A stretch of 64,000 bases of DNA from positions 1 through 64,000 of the forward strand of contig CABUQZ010000004.1 in the NCBI GenBank assembly GCA_902493795.1. Reading direction: 5' to 3'. The first letter of the stretch is position 1. Every line of letters begins with the position of its first letter. Shown here piece after piece: positions 32,399 to 41,351 of this stretch. This DNA comes from an uncultured Clostridium sp. Its GTDB lineage: Bacteria > Bacillota_I > Bacilli_A > RF39 > UBA660. A program made the position numbers and the translations under genes. The notes beneath the pieces were generated by a model. It was given only the letters and a program-made list of their open reading frames with translations, ran no database searches and was not told the origin of the DNA.

Positions 32399-33670
32399 AT
32401 GAATATTAGATTTAATAAGAAATTATTAGCATTATTAGTGGCAGGGACAATGACTATTTCGCCACTTGGTTTTAAAAACAAAGCAAAGGCAGAAACAGTA
32501 TTTTACATACAAGCAAACACAGACGTAAATGTAAGAAAAGATAGTAATACAGATAGTAAACGTCTTACAACATTAAAAGAAGGGGACACACTTATGACTT
32601 TAGGATACCTAGAAAATGGTTGGTATCAAGTATTGTACGAAGGTGGTATTGCCTATGTTTGTGGAGATTACGTTTCATGCTATAGTAAAGAAGTAGAAGA
32701 CCATCCACAAGTTATAAAAGCAACAGAACAAGTTCGTGTTCGTAAAGAACCAACAACAGAAAGTGAAAAATTAGGATCAATAGATAAAGGAGAAGTTTTA
32801 GAATATATTGAAACAGCTCCAAATGGATGGTATAAAGTAATATATAAAGGTGAAGAAGCCTATGTATGTAATGACTATGCAACTATTGAAAAAGAAGGAA
32901 TCCATTCTGAGCTTGTTCCAGTTGTAACAGCAAATAAAGAAGTTAATATAAGAAGCGAAGCTAATACTGATTGTAGAAAACTTGGTAAACTTGAAAAAGG
33001 AGAATCATTAATCTGTTATGGACAATTGGATAATGGTTGGTATCAAGTAAAATATAATGGAGCAGTTGGTTATGTATCAGGAAAATATGTAACACCTGAC
33101 TATAAACAAATGATAACAAATGATGTAACAGGTCTTGTATCGATGAAGGAAGATAGTTATATTTATGAAGATCGTGCAATGACTATTCCTATAGGAACAA
33201 TTCCACAATATGAATTAGGTCGTGTTTATAATATAGGAGATAATTATTATTTGATATCTTCAGAAGCTGGAACAGGATACATCCCTAAAAGATCTGCAGA
33301 AAAATTAGGAGATGTAGTTGTAGTAGTAGATGTAAGTTCACAAGTAATGACACTATATAAAGAAGCTCTTCCAGCATTACATGGAGCAGTAGTAACAGGT
33401 AAACCATCAACTCCAAGTGATATTGGACTATTCAAAATGTATAGTAAATCAAGAGATAAAAACTTAAATGGATTAGAATCAAATCATGTTGATTTCTGGA
33501 TGCCATATAATGGTGGAGAAGGATTACACGACGCAAAATGGCAAAAGGAATTTGGAGGAGAAAGATACAAAAAACATGGTTCACATGGATGTATAAATAT
33601 GCCAAGAGACTTAGCAGAAGATTTATATGGAGAAGTAAGTAAAGGTACTCAAGTACTAGTTAAAAGATAA
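32399..33670 (+). CDS. Secreted SH3-domain L,D-transpeptidase
   Basis: 423 residues. A signal peptide (1-31, ending NKAKA) is followed by three SH3_3 repeats (about 33-95, 100-160, 167-230), each with an NVRKDSNTDSKRL-like and GWYQVLYEG-like strand, then a partial fourth and a YkuD catalytic domain (about 300-423). The active motif HGSHGCINMP contains the nucleophilic Cys. Such enzymes form 3-3 peptidoglycan cross-links or attach proteins to it. ATG 32399 follows AGAGGGGGT. The perfect promoter predicts heavy constitutive expression. Confidence 0.95.
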   Translation: MNIRFNKKLLALLVAGTMTISPLGFKNKAKAETVFYIQANTDVNVRKDSNTDSKRLTTLKEGDTLMTLGYLENGWYQVLYEGGIAYVCGDYVSCYSKEVEDHPQVIKATEQVRVRKEPTTESEKLGSIDKGEVLEYIETAPNGWYKVIYKGEEAYVCNDYATIEKEGIHSELVPVVTANKEVNIRSEANTDCRKLGKLEKGESLICYGQLDNGWYQVKYNGAVGYVSGKYVTPDYKQMITNDVTGLVSMKEDSYIYEDRAMTIPIGTIPQYELGRVYNIGDNYYLISSEAGTGYIPKRSAEKLGDVVVVVDVSSQVMTLYKEALPALHGAVVTGKPSTPSDIGLFKMYSKSRDKNLNGLESNHVDFWMPYNGGEGLHDAKWQKEFGGERYKKHGSHGCINMPRDLAEDLYGEVSKGTQVLVKR

Positions 33671-33680
33671 AAATTATGAT

Positions 33681-33714
33681 AAAGGTATACTATTTAGTAT
33701 ACTTTTATTTTTTT
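33681..33714 (+). terminator. Terminator of the L,D-transpeptidase gene
   Basis: AAAGGTATACTA pairs with TAGTATACTTTT (one G-T), giving a stem of up to 12 bp, followed by a T-run. Confidence 0.85.
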
Positions 33715-33752
33715 AAGAATTATATGTATGATATAATTTAAGAGGTGATTAT

Positions 33753-34601
33753 ATGAAGGTAATAGTAGGAGAATATTCTGGTTTTTGTAAAGGAGTAAAT
33801 TACACATATACAAAAGCACAAGAAGAATTAAAAAAAGGACCAATATACTGCTTAGGAAAAATAATACATAACGATATAGTAATAAAAGAGCTTGAAGATA
33901 AAGGTATGATTACAATTAGCAATCTAAAAGAAGTACCAAAAAATGGGAAAGTAATCTTTAGAGCGCATGGCGAGCCTTACGAAAGTTATGAATATGCTAA
34001 AAATAACAATATAGAAGTAATAGATTTAACATGTGGTAAAGTAAAATTAATTCATAACAAAGTGTCAAAAGAAAAAGATGAATCTTTTATTGTTATCATT
34101 GGTAAAAAAACTCATCCAGAAATAATAGGCACAGTAGGTTTTTCTGGTAAAAATAGCTATGTAGTAGAAAATTCTTCTGATATAGAAAAATTAAAAGAAA
34201 AAATAGAAGAATCTAAAATGAGCAAAATATTTATAATTAGTCAAACAACCTTTTCAAGTCAAAAGTTTGATGAATTACTTGCCTTAATAACAAAAGAATT
34301 AAAAGATTACGAAATAAACTATGACAAAAGTATATGTAATTCAACAGAAAAAAGACAAAATGAATGTGAAGAAATAAGTGAGAAATCAACTTTAATGATT
34401 GTTATTGGAGATAAGTTAAGCTCTAATACTAAAGAGCTATATAACATTGCCAAAGAAAATTGTCAAAATTCTTACTTAATATCAGATATAAGTGAACTAA
34501 AAGGCATAAAAATATCATCAAACGATACAATTGGAATAGTAGCAGGAGCATCAACTCCCAAATATTTAATAGATGAAATATATAAAGAAATAACAAAATA
34601 A
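33753..34601 (+). CDS. ispH: 4-hydroxy-3-methylbut-2-enyl diphosphate reductase
   Basis: 282 residues of the LytB/IspH family, the last step of the MEP isoprenoid pathway, making IPP and DMAPP. Cluster cysteines are in GFCKGV (Cys12), DLTCGKV and ICNSTEKRQ. Other landmarks are GKIIHND, FRAHGE, KKTHPE, SQTTF, SSNTKEL and GASTPKYLI. It implies that undecaprenyl phosphate precursors come from the MEP route in this organism. Extended -10 TGATATAAT (33729-33737) lies close upstream, with ribosome site AGAGGTG. Confidence 0.95.
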   Translation: MKVIVGEYSGFCKGVNYTYTKAQEELKKGPIYCLGKIIHNDIVIKELEDKGMITISNLKEVPKNGKVIFRAHGEPYESYEYAKNNNIEVIDLTCGKVKLIHNKVSKEKDESFIVIIGKKTHPEIIGTVGFSGKNSYVVENSSDIEKLKEKIEESKMSKIFIISQTTFSSQKFDELLALITKELKDYEINYDKSICNSTEKRQNECEEISEKSTLMIVIGDKLSSNTKELYNIAKENCQNSYLISDISELKGIKISSNDTIGIVAGASTPKYLIDEIYKEITK

Positions 34602-34704
34602 TTAGACAAAAAAAGATATAATTCTGTAAATTTTTATTTTTAATGAACTTTTATGCTTTTAATTTGTTATTTTTCCTTTATAATTATAATAGAGGTGTAT
34701 TAGA

Positions 34705-35610
34705 ATGAAACATTGTGAGAAATGTGGACAAAATTATGAGTCAAATTTAGATGTTTGTCCAAAATGTGGGGGAAAATCAGAAAACAAAATGCAAGCAAAT
34801 AATGGAATATATAATATTAGAAATCCTTTTCTTGAACTTCAAAGCACTCCTTCACAACTGAATAATAATAAAGAAAATAATACATCGGTAACTCAAGGAT
34901 TTGGTATACAAGCTAATAATAATGTAGTGCAAAACCCTTCTTTAAACTCAATTCCTACTACAAATACTAAAGTATTAAATAATCAAATTCCAAATTATCA
35001 AAATAGTACTAATGATGGTTTAAACATTAATGAAGTAGCATCAGAAATAACACATCAAAAACCACCAACTTTAATTAATGAAGAAAAAAAAGAAACAACA
35101 CAAAACATTCCAAATGACGGATTTTTAGTTCTTTCAAATAATAATACAACAAGTAAAACAACTGAAGAAGAAAAAGAAAATTTAGAAAGACTAAAAAAAC
35201 TAAATAATCCAGTACTTGATTTTGATCCACAAAAAATAAAAGAAGAAAAAGAAAAAAGTGAAAAAGAAGCAAAACAAAAAGAAAAAGAGAAAAATAAAGC
35301 ACCTAAATACATGTCATATATTTACATAGTACTAGCAGCTATTATGCTATTTTTAACAATCATTCCATTAATATATGATTTCGAAGTCATAACATTAGTT
35401 CATCATTTAGCAATAGTAGTTTTACTAGTAGTAGCTTATAAATTAGCACCTGCAAATAAAAAAGTATGTTCTCTAGCTGGTTTATTAACATCAGTTGTAA
35501 TGATTTTAACGGTATTAGAAAAAGATTATGTTACATTATCATTAGGAATAACATTACTTATTGCTGAGTGTTTTACATATTTTGTTAAAGATAAAAAATT
35601 GAAAAGTTAA
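34705..35610 (+). CDS. Zinc-ribbon membrane protein with disordered linker
   Basis: 301 residues. An N-terminal zinc ribbon (CEKCGQ ... CPKCGG, residues 4-24), a long Asn/Gln/Ser/Thr-rich stretch (about 30-150), a highly charged Lys/Glu coiled-coil (about 155-205) and three to four membrane spans (about 207-298). No family recognised. The zinc ribbon would be cytoplasmic or tethered to the membrane by the coil. A thioredoxin gene follows 40 bp downstream and may be co-transcribed. Confidence 0.65.
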   Translation: MKHCEKCGQNYESNLDVCPKCGGKSENKMQANNGIYNIRNPFLELQSTPSQLNNNKENNTSVTQGFGIQANNNVVQNPSLNSIPTTNTKVLNNQIPNYQNSTNDGLNINEVASEITHQKPPTLINEEKKETTQNIPNDGFLVLSNNNTTSKTTEEEKENLERLKKLNNPVLDFDPQKIKEEKEKSEKEAKQKEKEKNKAPKYMSYIYIVLAAIMLFLTIIPLIYDFEVITLVHHLAIVVLLVVAYKLAPANKKVCSLAGLLTSVVMILTVLEKDYVTLSLGITLLIAECFTYFVKDKKLKS

Positions 35611-35650
35611 TATTAATATAATATAATTAAATAAGAAAAGGAGAAATATA

Positions 35651-35947
35651 ATGTTAAAACATATAAATAAAGATGAATTTACTAAAGAAGTTTTAACAAG
35701 TAAAGAAACTGTTTTGGTAGATTTCTATGCTGATTGGTGTGGACCATGTAGAATGCTAGGTCCAGTATTAGAAGAATTATCAAATGAATATAATATTTAT
35801 AAAGTAAATGTTGATAATGAAGAAGAACTAGCAAGAAAATATGGAATAATGAGTATTCCTTGCGTTATCTCTTTTAAAGATGGTAATGAACACAAAAGAA
35901 GCGTTGGACTTGTAGACAAAGAGACATTATTAGAATTATTAAAATAA
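35651..35947 (+). CDS. trxA: Thioredoxin
   Basis: 98 residues, full thioredoxin fold. The active site is DWCGPCRM (Cys30, Cys33), preceded by VLVDFYA, and the cis-Pro loop is GIMSIPCV. It lacks a signal peptide, so it is the cytoplasmic disulfide reductase. An extra Cys directly follows the cis-Pro (IPC), less common than IPT. Ribosome site AAAAGGAGAAA. Confidence 0.93.
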   Translation: MLKHINKDEFTKEVLTSKETVLVDFYADWCGPCRMLGPVLEELSNEYNIYKVNVDNEEELARKYGIMSIPCVISFKDGNEHKRSVGLVDKETLLELLK

Positions 35948-36054
35948 TCTAATAATGTTTTTTAATTAGAGTAAATTGTAAATTATTTAATATTTTTATT
36001 TATAGAAGAATATATGATGGTATAATAATCATATGTAATTAAAGAGGTAAATAT

Positions 36055-36909
36055 ATGAAATCAACATGTTTTGTACTTGAAGGTGGTGCCTTAAGAGGAT
36101 TATACACATCAGGTGTACTAGATTATTTGTATGAAGAAAAAGTAGATACAGATTGTATTATAGGTGTCTCAGCAGGAGCCCTATTTGGAGTAAATTACTT
36201 TTCAGATCAACCAGGAAGAGTACTAAGATATAATCTAAAATATTGTAATGATAAAAGATATATGAGTGTAAGATCTCTATTGCTAACCGGAAACATAGTA
36301 AACAAAAGTTTTGCTTACTATAAAGTTTCTTATAAACTTGATCCTTTTGATGAAAAAAAGTTTATAAATACAAATAAAGATTTTTATGCAGTTTTAACTA
36401 ACGTTGAAACAGGACTTCCTGAATATGTTAAAATAACTAAGCCACTTGAACAAATGGAAGAATTAAGAGCAACATCTGCTATGCCCTTTGTAACAAGAAT
36501 AGTAAATGTAAATGGCAAGAAATATTTAGATGGAGCTGTATCAGATAGTATTCCTGTACTTAAAGCACTAGAAATGAACTATGATAAAGTAGTAGTAGTA
36601 TTAACGCAGCCATATGAATATAGAAAAAAAGAACTAACTGGTAAAGAACTAAAAAAAGCAATGAAAAAATACGATAAATATCCATATTTTGTCAAAGATT
36701 TGTTCGAAAGACCTAAAATGTATAATGAAACACTAGAAAAAATTATTGAGTTAGAAAAAGAAGGAAGAATATTTGTTTTAAGACCCAGCGAGAGTGTTGA
36801 AATTAATCCAATAAAAAAGGATGAAAACGATCTAAAACGTGCATATAACCTAGGGAAAAAAGACGCTAAAGCAAACTATAAAAAACTAATAAAATACCTA
36901 AAACAATAA
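36055..36909 (+). CDS. Patatin-like phospholipase
   Basis: 284 residues. The oxyanion loop is EGGALRGLYTSGVLD, the nucleophile elbow GVSAGAL, and the Asp of the dyad lies in LDGAVSDSIPV. These are the three marks of patatin-fold acyl hydrolases. Length and order match the bacterial YjjU-like group. It precedes PlsC, an acyl-CoA synthetase and a second PlsC in one direction, suggesting release of fatty acids from lipids for reuse. An extended -10 TGGTATAAT (36018-36026) lies upstream; another sits between this gene and plsC. Confidence 0.92.
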   Translation: MKSTCFVLEGGALRGLYTSGVLDYLYEEKVDTDCIIGVSAGALFGVNYFSDQPGRVLRYNLKYCNDKRYMSVRSLLLTGNIVNKSFAYYKVSYKLDPFDEKKFINTNKDFYAVLTNVETGLPEYVKITKPLEQMEELRATSAMPFVTRIVNVNGKKYLDGAVSDSIPVLKALEMNYDKVVVVLTQPYEYRKKELTGKELKKAMKKYDKYPYFVKDLFERPKMYNETLEKIIELEKEGRIFVLRPSESVEINPIKKDENDLKRAYNLGKKDAKANYKKLIKYLKQ

Positions 36910-36975
36910 AAAATTTATCTATTTGCATTTTTGTGGTATAATTAGAAAGGAACTATTAAAAAAGGAGTGTTTAAA

Positions 36976-37560
36976 TTGAGCAAGTATAATGATCCTTTGC
37001 TATATAAAATAGTAAGACCCATTGCTAAAGGCCTTTTCTATATACTATATAGACCAAAAATAATAGGAAAAGAAAACATTCCAAAAGAGGGAAGAGTTGT
37101 TCTAGCAGGTAATCATACACATAATTTAGATTGTGGAATAATATTATCATCAACTAAAAGATGTATCCATTTCCTAGCTAAAGAAGAATTATTTAAGGGT
37201 ATGTTTGGATGGTTTTTCAAGGGTATGGGATTAATTCCTGTAAAAAGAAAAACACACGATGGTAAAGCATTACCTTGCGCAGAAGCATTTCTTGAAAATG
37301 AAAAAGTAATAGGAATATTTCCAGAAGGAACAATAAACAGAAGCGATGATGTTATATTGCCTTTTAAAATAGGAGCTGTTAAAATGTCACATGATAGTAA
37401 TGCTAAGATAGTGCCATTTGTCATAAAAGGTAAATATAAAATGTTCCATAAAGGATTAAGCATTGAATTTTTTAAGCCGATTCAAGCAAAAAGTGATAAT
37501 CTAGATAAAGAAAATGAAAAGTTAATGAAATTTATTAGTAAAAAGTTGAGAGAGGATTAA
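36976..37560 (+). CDS. plsC: 1-acyl-sn-glycerol-3-phosphate acyltransferase (PlsC family), copy 1
   Basis: 194 residues. The acyltransferase HX4D motif is NHTHNLD, and FPEGTINR is the second conserved block. It attaches an acyl chain to lysophosphatidate or a related lysolipid at the membrane. TTG 36976 is chosen because AAAGGAG stands eight bases upstream; GTG 36967 overlaps that site. Own promoter possible (TGGTATAAT at 36934-36942). The acyl-CoA synthetase gene starts one base after its stop. Confidence 0.92.
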   Translation: MSKYNDPLLYKIVRPIAKGLFYILYRPKIIGKENIPKEGRVVLAGNHTHNLDCGIILSSTKRCIHFLAKEELFKGMFGWFFKGMGLIPVKRKTHDGKALPCAEAFLENEKVIGIFPEGTINRSDDVILPFKIGAVKMSHDSNAKIVPFVIKGKYKMFHKGLSIEFFKPIQAKSDNLDKENEKLMKFISKKLRED

Positions 37561-37561
37561 T

Positions 37562-39292
37562 ATGAAATTATTTAATTTTTTAAGATTTGGCAAAAAAGAA
37601 TCTGAAATTTCTTATAAAAAGGATAAAAAGAGTAATAAGTTAGAAATATTTGAAGGGTCTATTTACAATTGTATAAAAAAAGATGTACCTGATAGAGAAA
37701 ATTGGAACGCATATTCTTACTATGGTAAAAATGTAACATATAAAGAGTTTTTAAAACAAATCGACAATGCTGCTAAAGCTTTCAGAAGCCAAGGAATAAG
37801 AAAAGGTGATGTTGTTACAATATGTATGCCAAACACACCTGAAGCTGTAGTAAGCTTTTACGCATTAAATAAAATTGGTGCCATAGCTGATATGATTCAC
37901 CCATTATCAAGTGAACAAGAAATTAAAAACTACTTAATTAGTAGTCACAGTGTAATGCTTGTTATGATTGATTTGTGTTATGAGAAAGTAGCAGGAGTAA
38001 TAAAAGAAACTGATGTATATAAAACAATCATCGTATCAGCAGGAAGAAGTATGTCAATCCCTATTAAATTGGGTTACATTCTAACAAAGAGTTATAAAAT
38101 TAAAAAACCATATTTTCAAGGTGAATACTTACGTTGGGCAGACTTTATAAGAAAAGGTGCTAACTATAATGGTAAAGTTGAGTTTGAAACAAGTAAAGAA
38201 ACACCAGCAGTAATACTTCATAGTGGTGGAACAACAGGAACTCCAAAAGGAGTAGTACTATCAAATGGAAACTTCAATGCTCTTGCTGAACAAGTTAAAC
38301 TACTTTTTGATAAACTAGAAAGAAATGATAGAGTCTTAGCTATAATGCCAGTATTCCATGGATTTGGTTTAGGTGTATCAATACATGCTGTTTTCCACGT
38401 TGGTGCAACAGTAGATTTAATACCACAATTTGACTCAAAACACTTTGATAAATTAATTAAAAAAGAAAATCCAAGTGTTATTGTAGGTGTTCCAACACTA
38501 TTTGAAGCTTTGATGAACTCTGCTAAAGATGATTTAGATTTATCTGGATTAAAATACATCGTAAGTGGTGGAGATTCAATGACAGCAGGAACAACAAATA
38601 AAATTGATGAATTCCTAGCTAAACATAAATGTAAAGAAAGATTAAGACAAGGATATGGATTAACAGAAGCAGTAGCAGCAGTATGTTTTGGGTATGGTGA
38701 CTCTAATATACCAGGAAGTATAGGAAAAGCATTCCCAGGAACATTTATTAAAATAGTTAAAGAGCACACACAAGACGAAGTTGAAAGAATGACAAATGGA
38801 GAAATTTGTATATCTGGTCCTACTGTTATGATGGGATATAATAATAACGAAAAAGAAACAAATGAAGTATTACAAATCCATAAAGATGGTAACATTTGGT
38901 TACATACAGGTGATATCGGATATATGGATAAAAAAGGAGTAGTATTCTATCAGAGTAGATTAAAACGTATGATAGTATCTTCTGGTTATAATATATATCC
39001 TCAACAAATTGAAAGTATCATAGAAACCCATGAAGCAGTATTAAAGTGTACAGTTATAGGAATACCACATAAGTATAAAATGCACGTTGCAAAGGCAATT
39101 ATCGTACTTAAAAATGGATATACAGATTCACTAAGTTTAAAAAGAAGTATAAAAGAGTTATGTGAGAAGAATCTAGCAAGATATTCATTACCATATGAAT
39201 ATGAATTTAGAAAATCACTTCCAAAAACATTATTAGGAAAGGTAGATTTTAAGAAATTATCTGAAGAAGCTGAAGAAGAAGAGGAAAAGTAG
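37562..39292 (+). CDS. AMP-forming acyl-CoA/acyl synthetase, lipid operon copy
   Basis: 576 residues. Phosphate loop HSGGTTGTPKGV, substrate motif GYGLTEAVAA, hinge WLHTGDIGYMDKKG with QSRLKRMI, and catalytic Lys in LLGKVDFKKL. It is a paralogue of the gene at 18243. Lying between two plsC genes, with one-base gaps on both sides, it most likely activates free fatty acids for the acyltransferases, either as CoA or ACP thioesters. Upstream, the patatin can supply the fatty acids. Confidence 0.92.
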   Translation: MKLFNFLRFGKKESEISYKKDKKSNKLEIFEGSIYNCIKKDVPDRENWNAYSYYGKNVTYKEFLKQIDNAAKAFRSQGIRKGDVVTICMPNTPEAVVSFYALNKIGAIADMIHPLSSEQEIKNYLISSHSVMLVMIDLCYEKVAGVIKETDVYKTIIVSAGRSMSIPIKLGYILTKSYKIKKPYFQGEYLRWADFIRKGANYNGKVEFETSKETPAVILHSGGTTGTPKGVVLSNGNFNALAEQVKLLFDKLERNDRVLAIMPVFHGFGLGVSIHAVFHVGATVDLIPQFDSKHFDKLIKKENPSVIVGVPTLFEALMNSAKDDLDLSGLKYIVSGGDSMTAGTTNKIDEFLAKHKCKERLRQGYGLTEAVAAVCFGYGDSNIPGSIGKAFPGTFIKIVKEHTQDEVERMTNGEICISGPTVMMGYNNNEKETNEVLQIHKDGNIWLHTGDIGYMDKKGVVFYQSRLKRMIVSSGYNIYPQQIESIIETHEAVLKCTVIGIPHKYKMHVAKAIIVLKNGYTDSLSLKRSIKELCEKNLARYSLPYEYEFRKSLPKTLLGKVDFKKLSEEAEEEEEK

Positions 39293-39293
39293 T

Positions 39294-39929
39294 ATGTCTA
39301 AGAAAAAAAATGTTAATGAGGGTAAGTTACCAGAAAGAGGCTATAAGTTTTTTAGGGCAACTTTGGGTATAATATTTAAATTGTGGTACAATCCCAAAGT
39401 ATATGGAAAAGAAAATATTCCTAAAGAAGGTCCAATACTAGTAACAGCAAATCATAAGCATGTAATGGATCAATGTTCAATAATAATATCTACCAAAAGA
39501 GTAATACACTATATGGCTAAAAAAGAGTACTTTGAAGGGAAAACTGCCTGGTTTTTCAGAATGTCAGGATGTATAAGAGTAGATAGATCAATTCATGATG
39601 AGTCAGCTAAAAATGCCGCATTAAACGTTTTAGAGCAAAGTGGTGCAATTGGACTTTTCCCAGAAGGTACAAGAAACAAAACAGATGCCTTCTTACTACC
39701 ATTTAAATTTGGAGCAGTATCAATGGCTCAAAAAACAGATGCTTACCTAGTACCAGTTGGTATAAGTGGTGATTACAAATTTAGAAGTAAAAACTTAAAA
39801 TTCTATATAGGAAAACCATTTAAAGTTGGTAAAATGTCTTTAGAAGAAGCAAATAAAAAACTTGCTAAAGAAATTGGTAAGTTAATGAAAAAAGGGCAAG
39901 AAGATACAAAAAATAAAAAAACTAAATAA
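39294..39929 (+). CDS. plsC: 1-acyl-sn-glycerol-3-phosphate acyltransferase (PlsC family), copy 2
   Basis: 211 residues. HX4D motif NHKHVMD and FPEGTRNKTD are intact; SGCIRVDR and PVGISGDYK follow. It shares the LPERGYKFFRATLG... N-terminal amphipathic design of PlsC enzymes. It differs clearly from the copy at 36976, so the pair may prefer different acceptors. Last gene of the lipid operon, followed by a terminator. Confidence 0.92.
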   Translation: MSKKKNVNEGKLPERGYKFFRATLGIIFKLWYNPKVYGKENIPKEGPILVTANHKHVMDQCSIIISTKRVIHYMAKKEYFEGKTAWFFRMSGCIRVDRSIHDESAKNAALNVLEQSGAIGLFPEGTRNKTDAFLLPFKFGAVSMAQKTDAYLVPVGISGDYKFRSKNLKFYIGKPFKVGKMSLEEANKKLAKEIGKLMKKGQEDTKNKKTK

Positions 39930-39936
39930 GTAAATG

Positions 39937-39965
39937 AAGTATATCATCAAGATATGCTTTTTTTT
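39937..39965 (+). terminator. Terminator of the lipid operon
   Basis: AAGTATATC / GATATGCTT stem with one G-T pair, loop ATCAA, and eight T residues. Confidence 0.85.
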
Positions 39966-39998
39966 ACCTTAAATTTCAAGAATAATTTAAAATTAAAT

Positions 39999-40026
39999 AA
40001 AAAAACAAGATTAAATCTTGCTTTTT
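39999..40026 (-). terminator. Terminator of the Asn-rich membrane protein gene
   Basis: CAAGAT-TAA-ATCTTG stem; read on the - strand it is followed by seven T residues. The + side has a shorter T-run, so it may also back up the neighbouring terminator. Confidence 0.75.
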
Positions 40027-40046
40027 AAGTATTAATTTATAAATAG

Positions 40047-41351
40047 TTAAATAAATTTATTCTGTGATGTAGTTGTTTGTTGTGTTGTGTTATTAGCTCC
40101 TTGCATATTGTTTAAAACTGGTCCAGCACTTTGACTCGCAACTTGAGTATTAGAAAGAGTTGCATTTCCTTGAACTGTATTTACAGTTGGTATAACAGTA
40201 TTATTTGTAACAGGAATGTTTTGATTATTAAATTGATTATTTAAAACAGGAGAAGATCCTTGTAGAGTATTTACGTTTTGTTGTGGCATTACGTTATTAT
40301 TTACTAGATTAGGATTTGGAGTAGAAACAGCATTATTTTGAACTAATGCTACTTGTTGATTTGCAACAGGAGTAGTTTCATTATGTGGTTTAATTTCTTG
40401 AACAGGAGTTTCTATAACCTCATCATTTTTAATTGTATTATTAATAACTGGTCCATTTGACAAAGGAATAATTGAATCAATCGAACTATTTTCAATCATA
40501 GTTTCAGAAGCTGCTTCTGATACTTTTCCCACCTTACTATCAACTCCCAATTGATTATCTATATTCATGAGCCCTTTATTATTATTTGTAGTTTGTGTAA
40601 CACTAGGAGTTGTTTTATTTAAATTATTAACATTATATCTATTTTCCATTTGATTATTAGATATATTATTTGCTGTTTCTTTTATCTTAGCAAAATCGAT
40701 ATCATCTGCATCATAATCTATTTTACTGCTAAACGCATAGTTTGTAATAAATAACATTAACACTGAGAAAACTTCAGTAACTGTTGAATAAATAGCAACT
40801 TGTTCCTGGAATTGTAATGCTTCATTCGATTCAGTAAAGTTAAACCCACCATAACCATCATATTCATAAATATTTGGTAATTTATCTTCAAAAAACTTTG
40901 TAATTTGAGTAAATGCTGTACACAAGAATGTAACTGCAATAGCTGCAAAAGCAAGTGTTCTAAATATTTTTGAAATAGAGTTATTTGATTTAGTAATAAA
41001 TAATATGGAAAGAACAAATAAAGGAGAAGCTGTACTTATAATAAAGTTAGCTATCTTGTATAACATACCTGCTGTTTCACCATCTAACTCAAAAAGAACA
41101 ACTATTGAAGTTAAAATAATTGGAATAAGCATGTATACTGGAAGAATCCTTAAAAGGTAATTCTGATCATTTCGCTCGAGTGCAAAACAGCATATTGCAA
41201 TTGTAAGTATAGGGAAAATATTTAACACGAATACCCCTGCAATCTTTACTGCAAGAACTGAAATATCAACGCTAACCCCCATTAATCCTAAAATTACAAT
41301 AACAAAAGCTATTGTAAAAAGAACTGATACAATCATCATTATATTTTTCAT
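40047..41351 (-). CDS. Membrane protein with long Asn/Gln/Thr-rich tail
   Basis: 434 residues. Five to six membrane spans occupy the first 225 residues, with an acidic aromatic loop (YEYDGYGGFNFTES) between the later spans. The C-terminal 200 residues are low complexity, rich in Asn, Gln, Thr, Val and Pro, with loosely repeated elements such as GPVINN, SPVLNNQ and GPVLNNMQG. No family recognised. It is one of five - strand genes and is divergent from the BceR-like regulator, from which 267 bp separate it. Confidence 0.65.
   Translation of the reverse strand: MKNIMMIVSVLFTIAFVIVILGLMGVSVDISVLAVKIAGVFVLNIFPILTIAICCFALERNDQNYLLRILPVYMLIPIILTSIVVLFELDGETAGMLYKIANFIISTASPLFVLSILFITKSNNSISKIFRTLAFAAIAVTFLCTAFTQITKFFEDKLPNIYEYDGYGGFNFTESNEALQFQEQVAIYSTVTEVFSVLMLFITNYAFSSKIDYDADDIDFAKIKETANNISNNQMENRYNVNNLNKTTPSVTQTTNNNKGLMNIDNQLGVDSKVGKVSEAASETMIENSSIDSIIPLSNGPVINNTIKNDEVIETPVQEIKPHNETTPVANQQVALVQNNAVSTPNPNLVNNNVMPQQNVNTLQGSSPVLNNQFNNQNIPVTNNTVIPTVNTVQGNATLSNTQVASQSAGPVLNNMQGANNTTQQTTTSQNKFI

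Noticed and set aside
38218..38895. 225-codon antisense frame inside the acyl-CoA synthetase gene.
   Set aside because: It is a mirror of a strongly conserved coding sequence, with no ribosome site and unlikely protein composition.
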